The notes: generated by a model not told the origin, from the letters alone. A DNA stretch of 64,000 bases from Deltaproteobacteria bacterium (GCA_014191855.1 BJHF01000012.1:19780-83779); one strand, 5' to 3'. Counted from the first letter of the stretch, positions 42,658 to 52,109 are shown. Made by a program: numbers and translations.

Positions 42658-44076
42658 ATGCCCGTTTCCGCCGAGTGGGTGCTGGTGGCTGTTCAGGTCG
42701 GGCTGGCCGGAATTGCGGCGGGCTTCGCGGTCGCCCGTCGCCGGGGTCCGCACGGCACGCTGGCCTGGCTGTTTGCGATCGTCGCGTTTCCGCTCGTGGG
42801 CCCGCTCGCGTATTTTGCCCTGGCGAATCCGCACATATCGCGGCCGAAGCGCCGGAAGATCCAGGCGGCCGAACGGGTGCGTGGCGAGAACCCGCCGGCG
42901 GCGGCGCCCCCCGAGGCCGTGTTCGGCACGCCGGCGGTGCGATCGGTGCTCAAGGGCATGACCCGCGCGACGCTCCTCCCGCCCACGACTGGGAACCAGG
43001 TCACCCTGCTCACCGACAACGTCGCGGCGTTCGCCGCGAAGGAGCTCGCCATCCGGGAGGCGAAGCACAGCGTGTGGGCCGAGTACTACAGCCTTCACGA
43101 CGATGCAACGGGCCGCCGTTTCCTGGAGGCGCTCCGCGCTCGCGCGGCCGAGGGTGTGGAGGTGCGGCTCCTGGTGGATGCGGTGGGATCGCACGACATC
43201 GACGAGGCGTCCGTGGCGCGGCTCCGGGCGGCAGGGGGGCGAGTAGAGGCGTTCCACCCGGTGAACCCGCTCCGGCGGCGCTGGTCGGTGCACCTCCGGA
43301 ACCACCGGAAGGTGCTCGTCGTGGATGGTGCGATCGGCTTCGTCGGGGGGATGAACATCGGCGATCGATACGCCGGGAGCGGGCGGCGGCGCTCGTTGCG
43401 CTGGCGAGACACGCACCTGCGGATCGAGGGGCCGGCCGCCCGTGATCTGGCACGAGTGTTCGACGAGGATTGGTGCTTCATGACCGGAGAGTGCCTGCGC
43501 CTGGCCGACGCCGCGCCGGCCAAGGGAAACACCACCGTCGCCGTCCTGCCCAGCGGCCCCGATCAGCCGGAGAACGCCGCGGCGCTGGCATGGTTTTCGT
43601 GCATCGGGCTGGCGGTGGAGCGCTGTTGGCTCACGACGCCCTACTTCGCGCCAAACAGCGCGATCCTGACAGCGCTCACCAGCGCCGCCCGGCGGGGGGT
43701 TGATGTGCGCCTGCTCGTACCGGTGAGGACGGACTTATGGTTGATGGACCTTGTGAATCGCTCATTCTACCCGGCGCTGGTGGAAGCCGGTGTGCGGGTG
43801 TTCGAGTATCAACCGGCGTTCGTCCACGCCAAAACCCTGGTGGCGGACACCGAGCTGTCCTTCATCGGCTCGGCGAACGTGGACATTCGCAGCTTCCAGT
43901 TGAACTTCGAGGCGGGGGCGGTGATCGCCGACCCGGGGTTTGCCGGCCAGATGGAGCGCCAATTCCTCGCTGATCTCGAGGAGAGCCGAGAGGTGAGCGT
44001 CGGCGCGGTGCGGCGCGGGAGCGTCTGGGCGGCCGCGAGCCAGGGCGCCGCGCAGGTGCTGGCGCCGCTGCTCTGA
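42658..44076 (+). CDS. cls: Cardiolipin synthase (two PLD domains)
   Basis: A 472-residue protein with two N-terminal transmembrane segments (residues ~5-25 and 35-55). The first HKD motif is NHRKVLVVDG (His216, Lys218, Asp223) followed by GFVGGMN; the second is VHAKTLVADTELSFIGSAN near residue 400. This is the ClsA architecture. It joins two phosphatidylglycerols at the inner membrane. Confidence 0.93.
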   Translation: MPVSAEWVLVAVQVGLAGIAAGFAVARRRGPHGTLAWLFAIVAFPLVGPLAYFALANPHISRPKRRKIQAAERVRGENPPAAAPPEAVFGTPAVRSVLKGMTRATLLPPTTGNQVTLLTDNVAAFAAKELAIREAKHSVWAEYYSLHDDATGRRFLEALRARAAEGVEVRLLVDAVGSHDIDEASVARLRAAGGRVEAFHPVNPLRRRWSVHLRNHRKVLVVDGAIGFVGGMNIGDRYAGSGRRRSLRWRDTHLRIEGPAARDLARVFDEDWCFMTGECLRLADAAPAKGNTTVAVLPSGPDQPENAAALAWFSCIGLAVERCWLTTPYFAPNSAILTALTSAARRGVDVRLLVPVRTDLWLMDLVNRSFYPALVEAGVRVFEYQPAFVHAKTLVADTELSFIGSANVDIRSFQLNFEAGAVIADPGFAGQMERQFLADLEESREVSVGAVRRGSVWAAASQGAAQVLAPLL

Positions 44077-44123
44077 GGTCGCTGCGGCGCGGTGTCGCAG
44101 GTTAAGGGGCGCGTCCGACCCTC

Positions 44124-45278
44124 ATGCAGTCAGGACTCGACTCGATCACGGCGATCCAGGTTCTGGTGGATCTCAGCCGGCTCCTCGCGGAGGCGACGGT
44201 GCCCGACGAGGTGCTGGCGCGCCTCGCCGACGCCGCGGCTGGCCGGCTCGACGTGGTCGCCGTCGTTGTGATCGGGGTGGGCGACGATGGGGCGACCCGG
44301 GTGCTCGCCGCGCGGGGTTTGCCGCCCGGGGTGGTGGGGATGACGAGCCCGGCAGACGACTTCGATGGCCTGCTTGTGCGCCGGCTCATCGAGGCCGCCG
44401 AGGGCCGTGCCGGGGCGGCCCGAACCTACCCTTTGGTGAGCGGCGGTGGCCTCTATGGCGCCTTGCTCCTGCTGGATCGGGGGGGTGGCGACGTCGATGC
44501 CGTAACGGAAGCGCTGGAGGAGGGCATGGCAAACCTCGCCGCCGTTGCGCTGGACAAGGCGTTCCACGAGGCGGAGCTGCGCCGGGCCCTGGAGGAGCTG
44601 CGGCAGTCGCGCGAGGCGCTCTTGCGCGCGGAGCGGCTCAAGGCGCTGGGGGAGATGGCGGTGGTGGTGGCGCACGAGGTTCGCAACCCGCTCGCGGCGA
44701 TGGGCGGGGCGATGCAGATCCTTGAAACCCGGATGGCTCACACGCCTGCGGATCAGAAGATCGTGCGGATGGTCCTGGAGCGGCTCCGCGGCCTCAACGC
44801 GATGATCACCGAGATGCTCAGCTATGCCCGGCCAAAGGAGCTCAGCCTGGACTCGGTGGATCTGCTGGCCCTCGCCCGGGAGGTGGTGGAGGCGGCGGCG
44901 AACGATCCCAGCGCAGCGGGCGTGCAGCTCAGGCACGCGGGGGCAGCGGTGTTGTGCCGCGGCGACCGGGACCAGCTCAGCCGGGTGGTGCTGAACCTCG
45001 TCATCAACGCCATGCAGGCCCTCGCAGGTCGCGGATCCGTGGAAGTGTCCGTGTCGCAGGCCGGGAGCTGCTGCGAGCTCGCGGTGGTTGACGACGGGCC
45101 CGGCGTGCCGGAGGCGATCCGGGGTCGGATCTTCGAGGCGTTCTTTACGACGCGCGGGGGCGGCACCGGGCTGGGACTGGCGATCGCGCGGGGGGTCGTG
45201 GAGCGGCATGGCGGCACCCTCGAGCTGCTCAGCCCGCCCGAGGGGGGGGCGGTGTTTCGGATCCGCCTCCCTGGGTAG
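44124..45278 (+). CDS. Sensor histidine kinase with an N-terminal GAF-like domain
   Basis: A 384-residue soluble kinase. Residues ~10-145 look like a GAF domain, followed by a coiled coil (residues 146-170). The phospho-acceptor is His184 in AHEVRNPLAAM. The HATPase has N-box NLVINAMQAL, G1 VVDDGPGVPE and the F/G2 segment EAFFTTRGGGTGLGLA. No transmembrane segment, so it senses a cytosolic signal. It precedes the stressosome genes by 42 bases on the same strand, suggesting that it shares their transcript. Confidence 0.9.
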   Translation: MQSGLDSITAIQVLVDLSRLLAEATVPDEVLARLADAAAGRLDVVAVVVIGVGDDGATRVLAARGLPPGVVGMTSPADDFDGLLVRRLIEAAEGRAGAARTYPLVSGGGLYGALLLLDRGGGDVDAVTEALEEGMANLAAVALDKAFHEAELRRALEELRQSREALLRAERLKALGEMAVVVAHEVRNPLAAMGGAMQILETRMAHTPADQKIVRMVLERLRGLNAMITEMLSYARPKELSLDSVDLLALAREVVEAAANDPSAAGVQLRHAGAAVLCRGDRDQLSRVVLNLVINAMQALAGRGSVEVSVSQAGSCCELAVVDDGPGVPEAIRGRIFEAFFTTRGGGTGLGLAIARGVVERHGGTLELLSPPEGGAVFRIRLPG

Positions 45279-45320
45279 TCGGACACGTTAGTCTCGCCTC
45301 CCCAAAACCAGGGATGCCCG

Positions 45321-46250
45321 ATGCGAACTGGAACGCACTCCGACTACATGCGCACGTTGAAGCTCGATTCCGACGAGCTCGCCAGCCGTCGCCGCTTCTT
45401 CGGGATCGAAGAGGCCGATCTCGATCGACTCCGCGCGCTGCGTCCGCTCGCGGAGCGCCACATGGCCAGCATCATCGAGGGGTTCTACTTCCTCTTGCTG
45501 GAGCACCCGCGCACCCGGGAGTTCCTCAACGACCCGGAGCTCGTGGAGCGGCTCAAGGGGGCGCAGAAAAGGTACTTCCTGGGGCTCTTCGATGGTCGCT
45601 GCGATCTGGCGTATGTCGAGGATCGGCTGCGCGTTGGCTTCATCCACGAGCGCGTTGGCCTGCCGCTGAAGTGGTACCTCGGCGCCTACAATCGCTACCT
45701 GGAGCTCACGGGGAAGGCGCTGCGGGAAGAGCTCGGACCGGAAGCCACCACGGCCGCACAGTTGAGCCTGCAGAAGCTCGTGTTCTTCGACACGGCGCTC
45801 GCGGTTGACACATACGTGGCTGCGCAGATCGACACCGTGGCCCGCCACCGCGCGGCCGTGGAGGAGCTCTCTACGCCCGTGATTCGCGTGTTCGATCGCG
45901 TGCTTCTGCTGCCCCTGGTCGGGACGATCGACAGCGCCCGGGCCCAGAGCATCATGGAGACCGTGCTCCGGCGCGTGAGCGACCAGGAAGCGAAGGTGAT
46001 GATCATCGACATCGCCGGGGTGGCCGTGGTGGATACGCAAGTGGCCGATCACCTGCTGCGCGCAACGGCCGCAGTTCGGCTCCTGGGAGCGGCCACCATC
46101 CTCACCGGCATCAGCCCGCAGGTGGCGCGCACCGTTGTGGAGCTGGGGGTCGACATCTCGAGCATGCACACGCGCAGCCGCCTGGCGGACGGGATCGAGC
46201 TCGCGCTGTCGCTGGTCGGGCGGAAGATCAACGTGGAGACACGGGAATGA
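45321..46250 (+). CDS. rsbR: Stressosome sensor RsbR with a globin-type N-terminal domain
   Basis: A 309-residue protein. Residues ~20-170 form a globin-coupled-sensor domain with the proximal-type His109 in FIHERVGLPLKWYLGAYN, so heme binding is possible. Residues ~185-300 are a STAS domain very close to RsbRA: IDIAGVAVVDTQVADHL, and ISPQVARTVVELG, which contains the Thr equivalent to phosphosite T205. RsbR and RsbS form the stressosome core. The stop overlaps the rsbS start by four bases. Confidence 0.92.
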   Translation: MRTGTHSDYMRTLKLDSDELASRRRFFGIEEADLDRLRALRPLAERHMASIIEGFYFLLLEHPRTREFLNDPELVERLKGAQKRYFLGLFDGRCDLAYVEDRLRVGFIHERVGLPLKWYLGAYNRYLELTGKALREELGPEATTAAQLSLQKLVFFDTALAVDTYVAAQIDTVARHRAAVEELSTPVIRVFDRVLLLPLVGTIDSARAQSIMETVLRRVSDQEAKVMIIDIAGVAVVDTQVADHLLRATAAVRLLGAATILTGISPQVARTVVELGVDISSMHTRSRLADGIELALSLVGRKINVETRE

Positions 46251-46612
46251 GCGCCTCGGGCATCCCGGTCATCCGCATCCGCAACACGTTGTTGAGCGCC
46301 ATCCAGGGCGACTTGAGCGATCAGGTGGCCGAGGCGTTCCAGCAGCACCTGCTCACGCGGATCGAGGCCACGGGCGCGTCGGGGGTGTTGTTGGACATCT
46401 CGGCGCTTGAGATCGTGGACACCTATGTGGCGCGCGTGCTCGTCGACACGGCCAAGATGGCCCGGCTCATGGGGGCCCGCACCGTGCTCGTGGGGATGCG
46501 TCCGGAGGTGGCGGCGACGCTGATCAACATGGGGAACGGGCTGGACGGGCTGGAGACTGCGCTTAACGTTGACGACGGGCTGGATCACCTCGGGACGCTC
46601 AGGAGCGGTTGA
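46247..46612 (+). CDS. rsbS: Stressosome protein RsbS
   Basis: A 121-residue single STAS domain. The motif GVLLDISALEIVDTYVARV keeps the Ser equivalent to B. subtilis RsbS S59, the RsbT phosphorylation site. It forms the stressosome with RsbR. Overlaps rsbR by four bases and meets rsbT as TGATG. Confidence 0.93.
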   Translation: MSASGIPVIRIRNTLLSAIQGDLSDQVAEAFQQHLLTRIEATGASGVLLDISALEIVDTYVARVLVDTAKMARLMGARTVLVGMRPEVAATLINMGNGLDGLETALNVDDGLDHLGTLRSG

Positions 46613-47034
46613 TGGGCGTTCTCGCCAGCTACTCCATCGAGATTGCGTCGGAAGATGGCGTCGTTCGTGTGCGCAACCAGGTGCGCGAGGTTGCGCTGCG
46701 GGCTGGCTTCGACGCGTTTGCCGTTGCGGCGATCTCCACCGCGGCGTCGGAGCTCACCCGCAACGCATGGGTGCACGGCGGCGGGGGCGCGGCGCGTGTG
46801 GAGGAGGTCGAAGAAGCGGGTCGGCGCGGCGTACGCGTCGACTTTCGCGATGCGGGACCCGGGATCCAGGATGTTGAGCGCGCCTTGCGGGGCGGCTTCA
46901 GCACGCGTCGTTCGCTCGGACTTGGGCTGTCGGGCACCCGTCGGCTGGTGGACGAGTTCTCGATCGACTCCACGGTGGGCGTCGGCACCCACATCGTCAT
47001 CGCCAAGTGGGCGAGGCTCGGCGCGCGCGCGTGA
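46612..47034 (+). CDS. rsbT: Stressosome kinase RsbT
   Basis: A 140-residue GHKL-type serine kinase. ATG at 46612 overlaps the rsbS stop by one base. N-box ASELTRNAWVHGGGG, G1 FRDAGPGIQDV and G2 SLGLGLSGTRRL are all present. It phosphorylates RsbS and RsbR and is then released to activate a downstream partner. That partner is not in the window. Confidence 0.93.
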   Translation: MGVLASYSIEIASEDGVVRVRNQVREVALRAGFDAFAVAAISTAASELTRNAWVHGGGGAARVEEVEEAGRRGVRVDFRDAGPGIQDVERALRGGFSTRRSLGLGLSGTRRLVDEFSIDSTVGVGTHIVIAKWARLGARA

Positions 47035-48014
47035 GCGGCGGCGTCGTTGACGTTCGGGACGACGCCGGGGCTTCGGCCGCTCGGCTCCTCGCGCGGGCCA
47101 CGGCCGCGGAGGCCGGGATGGCGGCTGCCCAGGCGGAGGCGCTGGCGATCATCGCGAGCGAGCTGGCCACGAACCAGCGGCGCTACGCCGGCGGCGGCCT
47201 GGTATGGGCGCGTATCCTCCGCCGCAACGGGGTAGCCGGCGTGGAGATTGAGGCGGTGGATCACGGTCCGGGTCTCGGCGACCCCACTTCGGCGTTTGCG
47301 GGCGAAGCGCGCTCGCCGGGCTCCCTCGGCATCGGGCTAGCCGGCGTGCGGCGCTTCGCGCTGGAGTTGGACGTTGACGCGCGAAAGGGGGAGGGAACGC
47401 GCATTCTGGCCCGGGTCTTTGCGGGGCCGGTGCCGCGCCGCCCGACCGTGGCCATCCTCGGGCGCGCGTTGGCAACCGAGCGGGTGAGCGGCGACAGCGC
47501 TGGGTTCTGGCGCACGGACGAGGGGCTCCTCCTCACGCTGGTGGACGGGCTGGGGCACGGGCCCCTCGCGAGGGAGGCGGCTGATCGCGCGATTTCGGTC
47601 GCCGCGTCCGCGCCGGATGACAAGCCGGTCGTATTATTATGGGCGTGTGCGGCTGCTCTTCGTGGTACGAGGGGTGCCGTGGTCGCGATGGCCCGGCTCG
47701 GCGGGGAGGGCGCCGAGATAGACTACGCGAGCGTCGGAAACATCCAGATGGGCGTGTGGAACCGGGGCACGGTGCAGCGGGCGGCGGGCAACCCCGGGAT
47801 CGTGGGCTCCGCTTCCCAGCGGCCCAGCCGGCCCGCCGGGCTCCAGCTTGCTTCCGGCGCGCTGTTCGTGATGGCCACCGACGGCATCCAGGACGTGTTC
47901 AGCGGGTTGGAGCTCGCGGATGCGCGGACGCTCCCGCCGTGGGCCATCGCGCAGCGCATCCTCGCGAAGCGGGGGAAGTCCCACGACGACGCGATGGTGG
48001 TGGTGGTGAAGTAG
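47031..48014 (+). CDS. RsbT-like ATPase domain fused to an RsbX/SpoIIE-type PP2C phosphatase
   Basis: A 327-residue protein. The GTG at 47031 overlaps the rsbT stop by four bases. Residues ~1-130 form a second HATPase domain (IASELATNQRRYAGGG, VDHGPGL, GSLGIGLAGVRRF). Residues ~135-325 are a PP2C/SpoIIE phosphatase (TLVDGLGHGPLAREAADRA ... DDAMVVVV). In B. subtilis the phosphatase RsbX resets the stressosome as a separate protein; here a kinase-like module is attached to it. Confidence 0.88.
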   Translation: MSGGVVDVRDDAGASAARLLARATAAEAGMAAAQAEALAIIASELATNQRRYAGGGLVWARILRRNGVAGVEIEAVDHGPGLGDPTSAFAGEARSPGSLGIGLAGVRRFALELDVDARKGEGTRILARVFAGPVPRRPTVAILGRALATERVSGDSAGFWRTDEGLLLTLVDGLGHGPLAREAADRAISVAASAPDDKPVVLLWACAAALRGTRGAVVAMARLGGEGAEIDYASVGNIQMGVWNRGTVQRAAGNPGIVGSASQRPSRPAGLQLASGALFVMATDGIQDVFSGLELADARTLPPWAIAQRILAKRGKSHDDAMVVVVK

Positions 48015-48031
48015 CGGCGAGCGGAGTCGAC

Positions 48032-48430
48032 TTATTTCGCGCGCATCCGGTTGTTCTTCGCGTTGTGCTCCACCTCGGCGAGGCCCATGACCTCCAGCAC
48101 CGGCGGAACGTACACGCCGAAGCGGCCGCGAAGCCCGTTCTTCAGGCCATACCAGCCCCCCATCGGGTTGTTCTCGTCGCGACCCCAGGCTTCCACGGTG
48201 CCCGGCGTGGCCTCCTTTTGTTCGTCGGCGCCCCCCAACGGTACCCAGTCCGCGCGCTCCTTGAGCATCGCGGTCAGGTCTTCGATGCAGCTCAAGTGGT
48301 AACGAAGCTCGGTCTTCCCGACCTTTACGACGAGCACCTCGGCGTCAAGGTCACGGAACGCCGTGAATTCGGACGTGCCCGGCGGCGTCGTGAGGGTCCA
48401 GGGGTTTCCGCGGGTGCCGGCGTCGGCCAT
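48032..48430 (-). CDS. Conserved protein of unknown function
   Basis: A 132-residue protein with a conserved look: GNPWTLTTPPGTSEFTAFRD at the start, then LRYHLSCIEDLTAML, and a C-terminal GRFGVYVPPVLEVMGLAEVE. I recognise the type from other bacteria but cannot name a function. Cytosolic by appearance. It ends 17 bases after the convergent stressosome phosphatase gene. Confidence 0.72.
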   Translation of the reverse strand: MADAGTRGNPWTLTTPPGTSEFTAFRDLDAEVLVVKVGKTELRYHLSCIEDLTAMLKERADWVPLGGADEQKEATPGTVEAWGRDENNPMGGWYGLKNGLRGRFGVYVPPVLEVMGLAEVEHNAKNNRMRAK

Positions 48431-48485
48431 GGGGCTCCAGTGTGGGTAGGGCGCCGCAGTAACCGACCTCCGCCCCGGGCGCGCC

Positions 48486-48536
48486 GCGATGCCTCGCTTC
48501 GCACGTCGGGCCCCGAGATTGGGCCTGCGGCATCGC
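48486..48536. repeat. 51-nt palindrome-bounded element, copy 5 (subfamily A)
   Basis: GCGATGC (48486-48492) and GCATCGC (48530-48536) bound 51 nt, extended to 8 bp by a C/G pair, where the copy at 36490 has G/C. GGCC..GGGCC are in register and can form an internal hairpin (GGCCC / GGGCC). It lies 34 bases before the ferredoxin start. Confidence 0.82.
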
Positions 48537-48570
48537 CCCTGGGATATGCCCCCCTCGAAGGAGGCTGCCC

Positions 48571-48906
48571 ATGGCCTACGTCGTCACCGACGCGTGTGTG
48601 CGCTGCAAGTTCACGGACTGCGTTTCTGTGTGCCCCGTGGACTGTTTTCACGAGGGCGAGAACATGCTCGTCATCGATCCCGTGGAGTGCATCGACTGCC
48701 AGGCCTGCGTGCCGGCGTGCCCGGTGAACGCCATCTACTTCGAGGATGAGGTGCCGCCCGAGCAGGCTGAGTTCACGATGCTCAACGCCCGCCTCGCGAA
48801 GCTGTGGCCGGTGATCACGGTGAAGAAGGCGGCGCTCCCCGAAGCCGAGGCGTTTCGGGCGGTGAAGGGGAAGCGGTTGATGGTGAGCGAGAAGCGGGGC
48901 GGCTGA
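48571..48906 (+). CDS. fdxA: 7Fe ferredoxin (FdxA type)
   Basis: A 111-residue protein. The N-terminal CVRCKFTDCVSVCPVDCF and CIDCQACVPACPVNAI motifs bind one [3Fe-4S] and one [4Fe-4S] cluster, as in FdxA. The remaining ~50 residues form the usual C-terminal helix. Low-potential electron carrier in the cytosol. GGAGG lies upstream of the ATG. Confidence 0.95.
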   Translation: MAYVVTDACVRCKFTDCVSVCPVDCFHEGENMLVIDPVECIDCQACVPACPVNAIYFEDEVPPEQAEFTMLNARLAKLWPVITVKKAALPEAEAFRAVKGKRLMVSEKRGG

Positions 48907-48907
48907 G

Positions 48908-50290
48908 CTATCGGCGATGTAGCATCACTTCGGCCACCTGTGCGTCGGTCGTTGCCAGATCCACCAGCTCGTTCTCGGGCATGCTGCGATCGGCGTTGCG
49001 AAGCACGCGGCACATCGGGCGGGCGAAGGATTCGAAGCTGCGAACGCCCGATACGACGACGACGAGCCGACCGTCGCGGAGTTTGAGCAGCGTCCCTGGG
49101 GGGAAGGCTCCCACGGTGTTCACGAACAACTGGAACAGCACGGGATCGTACGCAGTGCCCACGGCGCTGGCCATGCGCGCGAGGGCCTCGGCCGGTGAAA
49201 CCAGTTGGCCCGTGGCGCGCACCCGGGTGTAGTTCTCGAAGTCGTCCGCAATTCGGATGATCCGTGCGTACAGGCTGGGTTTCTTGTCGAAGTCCCGATG
49301 GTGCTCCAGGGCAACCAGCATCCGCTTGATCTTCGCCTGGTGGAAGCCGCGCTGCCGACCCAGCGCGCGTGCGCCGGCGGTGCCGTGGTGGGAGAAGGGC
49401 GGAGCAAAGCCGGCTTCATCGCGCTGGGCGTACCCCGCGTCGTGGTACATGGCGGCAACGCCGAGGTCGGCCAGGGCGCTGGCAGGGAGGCCTAGCTCGC
49501 GGCCAATCAGGACGGCAAACGTGGTCACGCGCACGGAGTGCCGGGCGAACTCGTCGGAGCCGGTGTTCCCGCCGATCGCCTCCTCTTCTTTCCCGAGGAT
49601 GTCCTCCGTGGCCGAAGCATCCACCAGCTCGTTGACGAGCCGGCGAACCGGCAGCGGGTTCGGCACGCGATTCGAGGACAGGCTCTCCCACGCGTCGGCC
49701 ACCACGCCGCTCGCGCGCTCCAGCGTTTGGTGCAGCTCCAATTCCGTCGCGGTGCGCGTCTTTTCTCCCGACATGCGCAGGCGGAAGCGCCCCTGAGGGT
49801 TTACCTCCATCACGCCACAGTCTCGGAGCGCCTGCACGAAGGCATGCAGCGGCTTTTCTTCGGCCGGCGCGGCGGAGATGCACGCCGTGAGCGCTCGCAC
49901 CTGCTCGTCGGGGATCGGTTTCACGAACGTGAGGCCACCACAACCATGGCGTCCAAGCTCGGCTTCCAACGCCTGCGGTCCGGAGATCCGATCGTCCATC
50001 CGCACGCGGATGTCGTTGACGTACACCTGCCCTTCCACGCACACCACGCTCACCTGCCCGATCAGCGTGTCCAGCCGCTCGAGCGCGTTCACGAGCTGTC
50101 GGGTCGGCTCGTCGAACGCGTCGTTCTCGGGGGCGTGAACCTTGCAGAGTCGCACCAGCGCGTTGGTGAGCCGCACGAACTGCTCGCCGAGGTCGCGCAC
50201 GCGCTGGCCCAGCTCTTTGTCTTCGCCGGCCCGCGCCCGGTTGAGGGCCGCGGCGAGCTGGTGTTGGTTCTCAACGAGGTCGTCGCTCAC
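48908..50290 (-). CDS. HD-domain (HD-GYP-like) signalling protein
   Basis: A 460-residue protein. Residues ~20-160 form an N-terminal domain shared with the neighbouring HEAT protein (around VSVVCVEGQVYVNDIRVRMD). Residues ~245-410 are an HD-GYP-like domain: FARHSVRVTTFAVLIGRELG, MYHDAGYAQRD and LEHHRDFD, then RIIRIADDFENYT. The GYP signature itself is degenerate, so c-di-GMP hydrolysis is uncertain. It overlaps the HEAT gene by four bases. Confidence 0.8.
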   Translation of the reverse strand: MSDDLVENQHQLAAALNRARAGEDKELGQRVRDLGEQFVRLTNALVRLCKVHAPENDAFDEPTRQLVNALERLDTLIGQVSVVCVEGQVYVNDIRVRMDDRISGPQALEAELGRHGCGGLTFVKPIPDEQVRALTACISAAPAEEKPLHAFVQALRDCGVMEVNPQGRFRLRMSGEKTRTATELELHQTLERASGVVADAWESLSSNRVPNPLPVRRLVNELVDASATEDILGKEEEAIGGNTGSDEFARHSVRVTTFAVLIGRELGLPASALADLGVAAMYHDAGYAQRDEAGFAPPFSHHGTAGARALGRQRGFHQAKIKRMLVALEHHRDFDKKPSLYARIIRIADDFENYTRVRATGQLVSPAEALARMASAVGTAYDPVLFQLFVNTVGAFPPGTLLKLRDGRLVVVVSGVRSFESFARPMCRVLRNADRSMPENELVDLATTDAQVAEVMLHRR

Positions 50291-52038
50291 GTGCGGCCTC
50301 CACGCAAGATTCGACGCCGGCGCACCATCACCTGCGTGCAGAACTCTTGTAGCTCACTCCCCGCTTTATCGGAGACGGCGCGGATGAGCGCCTCGGCTTC
50401 TTCACCCGGCACGCCCGCTAGCCCCGCCACGGCTGCACGCTGGAGCCGCGCGTGCCCCGGGAGCACCCCTGCGAGCAGCCCCCGCGGGCGGCACCATTCC
50501 CGAAAGGCCGTGAGGGCGTAGTTCGTGTCGATTGCGATGAGCGTCTGCCCAATGGACTCAGCCTCGCTGTTGCTCAGACGCCCGCTCGCTTCCCGCTTCA
50601 GCTTGGTGAGCAGCGGGGCAAAAGCGTCGGCCGAACGCCGCGCTGCGAGGATCGCCAGCGCTTTCGGGCGCACGTCCTCCGCGCCGGACATCCCGAGCTG
50701 CAACAGGATGCGCACCGGCTCCGGCCCGTCCGGCATCGCCTCGATCGCGGTGAGCACCCCGAGCTGAACGTTGTGGTCGCCCCGGTGTACCAAGCCCTTC
50801 GCCGCCGCCAGGGTGCGGTCCAGGTCGCTGTGGCGGAGCACTCGGAGGAGCTCACAGGCCAAGTGATCGGGAGCATTCAGGATGTAGCTCACGACCTCGT
50901 CCCCGCGGTCCTTTACGTACATCTCGATCAGGCGACGCGCCACGCGCCGGGATGCCTCCCCTTGCTCGGTGCCAAGCACCTCCACCAGGGTCTTGAGGTG
51001 GTCCCCCGGGATGGCTTTGAGCATCGCGTAGAGCTCGTGCGGCGCGTCGGACGCGTCCTGCGAAACGCTGTGCAAGAAGCGCCGCAGCGCGTGGGCGCTC
51101 ACGAAGCTCTGCAGGAACTCCAGGCAAGCGGCCTCGCTTTTCGGATCGCGGGTATCCGCCGAGGCGGCGGCGTAGGCGAGCTGCAAGGAGGCCGCCATGT
51201 GTCCTTCCGAGAACACGAACTCTCGCGTTTCGTTGAGGTGACTGGCCAGATCGGAGAACGTGAGCGTTTCCTGGGGGTCGGCGAGGGCGGCCAGCAGCTC
51301 CTCCGCGAGGTGGAGCGCCAGCCCTGCCACGCCCTGGGTGTCGTCTTCTGCCAACAGCTCGTCGATCGCGGCTTGTGGAACGACGCGGTACCGCACCGGC
51401 GCGATCCGGGGCCGGACCGGCAGCGGCAGGTCGAAGTCCGGAGGCGCGGAGATGTGCACCACGGCGCCGGTGCCGGAGGACTGCGCTACCCCCCCTTCGT
51501 CCTCGGCGTCGGCGACGAAGCCTTCCACCGCCTCGAAGGCGATGTGGGAGAACGCAGCTTTCCAGAGCAGAACAACGAGATCGTCCTCCGTTTGGCGCAC
51601 GCCGACGTAGCGGATGGACATGACCTCCAGGAGCTTCAGCAGCTCCTGCCAGTCGAGCCCCGGTCGCAGCGTGAGCTTCCGCACCCCGTCGCGGTACAGG
51701 CGGAAGGCCAACGAACGCTCGCGGTCGCGGTCGAGGTACACCACCTCGCCGTTGTGGATCAGCTCAAAGGGGCGGATCTCAAGCTGGAGCTCGCCGTACG
51801 TGTCGATGAACGTGTTGGCCGACTTTCGAAGATTGTCGAGGAAGATACGGATAGCTTCGTTGGTCGGCTCGTAGATGAGGAAGGACCGGGCGGCGCGGGA
51901 GAGCGCCTGGAGCACCGCGTTCGCGGCCTGCCCTCTCGGGGTTCCGCCGAAGCTGACCTCGGCATGGAGCTCCGCCTCAAGGCTCACGTCCTCCGTTTCG
52001 GAGAGGGGGGCTTCGGTCTCGGCGGGCGGCGTGGACAC
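50287..52038 (-). CDS. HEAT-repeat protein paired with the HD protein
   Basis: A 583-residue protein. Residues ~40-165 have the same layout as the N-terminus of the HD protein (IRPFELIHNGEVVYLDRDRE, RLYRDGVRKLTLRPGL). Residues ~200-580 are alpha-helical repeats of HEAT/ARM type. It has no catalytic motif. Overlap of the two genes and the common domain suggest that the proteins work together, perhaps as a sensor and a scaffold. Cytosolic. Confidence 0.75.
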   Translation of the reverse strand: MSTPPAETEAPLSETEDVSLEAELHAEVSFGGTPRGQAANAVLQALSRAARSFLIYEPTNEAIRIFLDNLRKSANTFIDTYGELQLEIRPFELIHNGEVVYLDRDRERSLAFRLYRDGVRKLTLRPGLDWQELLKLLEVMSIRYVGVRQTEDDLVVLLWKAAFSHIAFEAVEGFVADAEDEGGVAQSSGTGAVVHISAPPDFDLPLPVRPRIAPVRYRVVPQAAIDELLAEDDTQGVAGLALHLAEELLAALADPQETLTFSDLASHLNETREFVFSEGHMAASLQLAYAAASADTRDPKSEAACLEFLQSFVSAHALRRFLHSVSQDASDAPHELYAMLKAIPGDHLKTLVEVLGTEQGEASRRVARRLIEMYVKDRGDEVVSYILNAPDHLACELLRVLRHSDLDRTLAAAKGLVHRGDHNVQLGVLTAIEAMPDGPEPVRILLQLGMSGAEDVRPKALAILAARRSADAFAPLLTKLKREASGRLSNSEAESIGQTLIAIDTNYALTAFREWCRPRGLLAGVLPGHARLQRAAVAGLAGVPGEEAEALIRAVSDKAGSELQEFCTQVMVRRRRILRGGRT

Positions 52039-52109
52039 GATGCGAATCGTACCACGAGCGCGGGTCCACCCCCGTTGTGGACTGGACGCAACGGATTAGC
52101 GGGGGGCCG

